Below are positions 4,935-7,114 of a stretch of 7,114 nucleotides of DNA, piece by piece. The position numbers and the translations under genes were made by a program. The DNA lies in contig DHWI01000109.1 of NCBI GenBank assembly GCA_002413095.1, positions 2,637-9,750 on the forward strand. The letters run 5' to 3'. This stretch comes from Thermoleophilia bacterium UBA5186. Its GTDB lineage: Bacteria > Actinomycetota > Thermoleophilia > Gaiellales > Gaiellaceae. The notes beneath the pieces are model-generated. The model searched no databases. It was not told where the DNA came from and saw only the letters and a program-made list of their open reading frames with translations. Position 1 is the first letter of the stretch, and every line of letters begins with the position of its first letter.

Positions 4935-5898
4935 GCCAGTCGCGGAGGTCGGTGTGCCGGGTCAGATGGACGCCGTCGGCCAGCTCGCCCCGGAGCTCGC
5001 CGACCGTCCCGTAGCGCTCGGCGAGCACGTCGTGGTCGTGGATCGTCTCGAGGTTGACCTGGCGGGAGAAGAGAAAGTCTCCGTCGTCGAGCTGTGGATA
5101 CGACTCGAGCGTCTCGCTCAGCGCGGCGCGCACGGAATCCTCGACGAAGCGCGGCTGGAGGTGCGCATGCTCGACGACGAACAGCTCGTCGGGGCGCTTC
5201 AACAGCTCGTAGACCGGCGAGCTCATGGAGCGTTCGACGATTCCCACGAGCGCCTCGGCGTTGAGGGGCACGTCCGTGCCGACGTAGAGGGTCCCGCGCC
5301 CGCGCTGGTTGTGCGTCGCGAGCGGGACGAGCTCGAAGATGCGCTCGACCTCGCCTTCGTCGAAGCCCGCGTCGAGCAGGCGCTCCGATGCATGTCCGCG
5401 GACGAGTCCCTGCGCGCATGGACAGGCGTTGATCCCGGTCGCCTCGACCCCGACGATCCGCTTCAGAGTCGTTCGCGAGGCCGCGGCAATCCCGACGATC
5501 GAGACCATCTCCTGGGTCGGGAGGCCGGTCACGGGCGTGCGCCGCTCGAGCGGGTAGCGCGCGACGATCTTCACCTCGGCGCGGAGCGCTTCCTGACGGC
5601 TCAGGATTCTTCGGGCGACGTGCTCGGCCAGCACTTCGACGAGAAACGCCTCGCCGATCACGACCTCGTCCACGGCTTGCGCAAACTGCTCGGGGAAGCG
5701 CGACATGTGCACGCCCTTTTGGGCGGGGTCGAGGTCGACCGTGCACTCGATGTCTGCGTGGATGAGCTTCTCGGTGTCCCCGTGGCGCAGCCGGATCGCC
5801 TTCTGCACGCCGGTGACCCCCGCCCGGGAGAGCCCGAGCTGGACGTCGGGCAGGGAGGCTTGCAGGTCGTCCTGTAGAAGGTTCCGCGAGTCGGTCAT
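4921..5898 (-). CDS. folE2: GTP cyclohydrolase FolE2 (type IB, COG1469/MptA family), 325 aa
   Basis: Opens the GTP ring to give 7,8-dihydroneopterin triphosphate, the entry to folate (and in some bacteria queuosine) synthesis. Archaeal MptA homologues make a cyclic phosphate product instead. Features seen: DDLQASLPDVQLGLSRAGVTGVQKAI (10-35), GVHMSRF (62-68), the metal-binding Cys region GINACPCAQGLVRGH (155-169), LATHNQRGRG (193-202), and EHAHLQPRFVEDSVR (243-257), which carries conserved His residues. The length fits the family. FolE2 enzymes characterised elsewhere work with metals other than zinc and often back up zinc-dependent FolE; no zinc regulator site was recognised here. ATG 5898 has AGAGG 5 nt upstream. 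The ATG overlaps the ATG of a divergent gene (CATG at 5896-5899), so the promoter of folE2 must lie inside that gene. The 3' end overlaps plsY. Confidence 0.96.
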   Translation of the reverse strand: MTDSRNLLQDDLQASLPDVQLGLSRAGVTGVQKAIRLRHGDTEKLIHADIECTVDLDPAQKGVHMSRFPEQFAQAVDEVVIGEAFLVEVLAEHVARRILSRQEALRAEVKIVARYPLERRTPVTGLPTQEMVSIVGIAAASRTTLKRIVGVEATGINACPCAQGLVRGHASERLLDAGFDEGEVERIFELVPLATHNQRGRGTLYVGTDVPLNAEALVGIVERSMSSPVYELLKRPDELFVVEHAHLQPRFVEDSVRAALSETLESYPQLDDGDFLFSRQVNLETIHDHDVLAERYGTVGELRGELADGVHLTRHTDLRDWLTSA

Positions 5899-6481
5899 GT
5901 CTGCCTCTGAGGATACGTCTTTCCCCCAGCTCGTCTCGCTCGCGTGCCATGACCTGCGCACGCCGCTCGCGACCGTGAGCGGGTTCGCGAAGACGCTCAC
6001 GCGGGTGGAGGGCATCGACGACAAGCTCGCCCGATACCTCGGCCTGATGGAGACCGCCTCGGAGCAGCTCGGGGAGCTTTTGGAAGAGCTGAACGTCGCC
6101 GCGCGCATCGCTGGTGGGCGCTATGACCCGGTGCACCGGAAAGTCGACACCCTCGAGCTCGCCCGGGCCGCGGCTGAGCGCGTGGAAGGCGTGCAGGTCA
6201 CGGGCTCGGGCGCGTCGGTCGAGATCGACGTCGACGCGGTGGAGCGCGCGCTTGCAGCGTTCGCGTCGTGCCTGCGCCGGCACGGCCCGGTCGAATCCGT
6301 CCGGGTCGAGGTCGCTGGCGAGGAGCTTCGCCTCGGGCCGGTGACCGAGGCGGCCGCGCCCGTCGTGCTCGGGGAGCAGCTTCGCGACCTCGGGTCGGCG
6401 GTCGGGCGGTCCGTCGTCGAGGCGCTCGGGGGCTCGGTCGCGGTCGCTGACGCGTCGCTGGTCGTCCGGCTGCCGGGCTAG
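5897..6481 (+). CDS. Histidine-kinase-like protein with degenerate ATPase domain, 194 aa
   Basis: Small soluble protein with a two-helix DHp/HisKA part: ACHDLRTPLATVSGFAKTL (16-34) carries the phosphoacceptor H18 with the normal HDLRT context, followed by a second helix at about 42-72 (LARYLGLMETASEQLGELLEELNVAARI). The rest (about 75-194) follows a HATPase_c outline, but the ATP-binding motifs are missing. Where the N-box should give NLLxNAxxH the sequence is AFASCLRRHG (121-130). No DxGxG is present, and only LGSAVGRSVVEALGGSVAV (165-183) recalls the end of the domain. It has no sensor domain and no membrane segment. It may be a phosphotransfer or scaffold protein, comparable in plan to Spo0B or ChpT, or a decaying kinase. 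No response regulator gene is in the window. ATG 5897 has only a weak GAG upstream and overlaps the folE2 start. Its stop shares CTAG with the convergent glycosylase gene. Confidence 0.75.
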   Translation: MSASEDTSFPQLVSLACHDLRTPLATVSGFAKTLTRVEGIDDKLARYLGLMETASEQLGELLEELNVAARIAGGRYDPVHRKVDTLELARAAAERVEGVQVTGSGASVEIDVDAVERALAAFASCLRRHGPVESVRVEVAGEELRLGPVTEAAAPVVLGEQLRDLGSAVGRSVVEALGGSVAVADASLVVRLPG

Positions 6482-7114
6482 CGGAGCAGGCGCGACAGGC
6501 GGCGATCCTTGAGCACACGCCCGCCTGTCTGGCAGTCCGGGCAGTAGTAGATCGTGTGCTCCTCGAAGTCGACGCGCGCGATCGGGGAGCCGCAGACGTG
6601 ACATGGCTCGCCGAGCTTGTTGTGGACGCGATAGGTCTTCTGGTCGTTCGCGCCGCGCTCGCGCAGCTCCAGTCCGCGCGTCAGCTCGGAGCGGATCCCG
6701 GCGGCGAGGCGTTCGATTTCGCCGTGCTCGAGCTGGCCCGAGAGTGCGTAGGGCGACAGCTTCGCCGTGTGGAGGATCTCGTTCGCCCAGGCCCGCCCGA
6801 TCCCCGCGATCGCGCGTTGGTCGCGCAAGAGGGAGTGGAGCCGGCGCGAGTCGGACGCGAGGACGGCGGCGAGGGCATCGGCGTCGACGTCGAGCGCGTC
6901 CGGGCCCAGGTGACCGAGCTCGAGCTCCGCTTCCTCGGGGTTCAGCAGCCAGACGCCGGCGCGCTTCTTCGAGCCGGCCTCGGTCAGGACGAGCTGCGAG
7001 CCGCCCTGGAACTGCAGTCGGAACGCGGGCGTCTTCGGGCCCTTCTCGCCCGCCTTGAGGTGGCGCAGCCGCCCGGCGGTCATGAGGTGGACGAGGACGA
7101 CGAGCTCCCCGTCC
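6478..7114 (-). CDS. Fpg/Nei-family DNA glycosylase, partial (N-terminus beyond window)
   Basis: Base-excision repair glycosylase/AP lyase that removes oxidised bases from DNA. The gene runs off the right edge: ten further in-frame codons (DGELVVLVHL) precede the Met at 7083, and this Met belongs to the internal HLMTAGRL strand, equivalent to HLGMTGRL of Fpg, so it is not the start. Positions below count from that Met. KAGEKGPK (10-17) is the beta-hairpin loop region, DQRAIAGIGRAWANEILHTAKLSP (88-111) is the helix-two-turn-helix, and C161/C164 with C181/C184 form the C-terminal zinc finger (CHVC...CPDC) followed by the GGRVLKDRRLSRLLR tail with the DNA-binding Arg. The catalytic N-terminal Pro-Glu is outside the window, so activity and the mutM versus nei assignment cannot be decided. 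The stop overlaps the convergent kinase-like gene in a CTAG. Confidence 0.93.
   Translation of the reverse strand, partial: DGELVVLVHLMTAGRLRHLKAGEKGPKTPAFRLQFQGGSQLVLTEAGSKKRAGVWLLNPEEAELELGHLGPDALDVDADALAAVLASDSRRLHSLLRDQRAIAGIGRAWANEILHTAKLSPYALSGQLEHGEIERLAAGIRSELTRGLELRERGANDQKTYRVHNKLGEPCHVCGSPIARVDFEEHTIYYCPDCQTGGRVLKDRRLSRLLR

Noticed and set aside
5705..5896. N-terminal extension of the kinase-like protein from an upstream in-frame ATG at 5705
   Set aside because: The added residues are Ser/Arg-rich and lie wholly antisense to the conserved N-terminus of folE2; the HisKA helix begins soon after 5897.
4763..6604. A long open frame (613 codons) on the minus strand across plsY, folE2 and the kinase-like gene
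   Set aside because: Its translation is Arg/Pro/Ala-rich low-complexity text with no family motifs, and it runs opposite or out of frame to three well-recognised genes. It is a GC-bias shadow.
1..7114. Defence, secretion, toxin-antitoxin, CRISPR, phage or other compact novel system
   Set aside because: Each gene belongs to a recognisable housekeeping, regulatory or stress family, apart from the secreted cupredoxin-like protein; no repeats array, integrase, transposase, tRNA or att-like duplication was seen.

Overview
The window is GC-rich (roughly two thirds G+C) bacterial chromosome, densely coded on both strands, with strong GC bias at third codon positions, GTG starts, a SigK/RskA-type sigma and anti-sigma pair, and a secreted cupredoxin/Ig-like protein. 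This points to Actinomycetota, and I would guess a soil lineage of class Thermoleophilia (Gaiellales or Solirubrobacterales type). That placement is inference from protein style, not from a marker gene. No mobile element, CRISPR array, tRNA or rRNA is visible. The longest stretch without a gene is the 157 bp between the genes at 1908 and 2066.

Left part (22-1908, minus strand): an apparent operon read right to left. It encodes a short-chain dehydrogenase with pteridine-reductase-like features and an altered active site, then an ECF sigma factor of the SigK type, then a membrane anti-sigma factor whose GTG start overlaps the sigma stop codon. The first gene has an extended -10 box so close to its ATG that the transcript may be leaderless. 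A divergent intergenic region with a perfect inverted repeat separates it from a plus-strand secreted protein (2066-2944). That protein has a cupredoxin fold domain that has lost three of the four usual copper ligands, followed by Ig-like beta domains.

Middle (2941-4934): two superoxide dismutase paralogues stand head to head across 82 bp. One is a textbook Mn-type SodA on the minus strand. The other is a diverged Fe/Mn-SOD-family protein on the plus strand. After a short GC hairpin comes plsY, the membrane glycerol-3-phosphate acyltransferase, with some unusual motif residues.

Right part (4921-7114): folE2 (GTP cyclohydrolase of the COG1469 family) on the minus strand shares its ATG with the ATG of a divergent plus-strand gene. 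That second gene encodes a small histidine-kinase-like protein that keeps the phosphoacceptor His box but has no recognisable ATP-binding motifs. The last gene, cut by the window edge, is an Fpg/Nei-family DNA glycosylase on the minus strand.

How the genes work together: the two SODs, the oxidative-damage DNA glycosylase and the stress-type sigma/anti-sigma pair fit a loose oxidative-stress neighbourhood, but they sit in several separate transcription units, so co-regulation is only a hypothesis. Gene packing is extreme. Two convergent pairs share a CTAG in which both genes stop, a third convergent pair overlaps by 14 bp, one tandem pair overlaps by GTGA, and one divergent pair overlaps at CATG. 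I found no convincing new multi-gene system. The best candidates for a second look are the pseudokinase-like protein divergent from folE2, the SOD pair, and the degenerate cupredoxin and SDR active sites.
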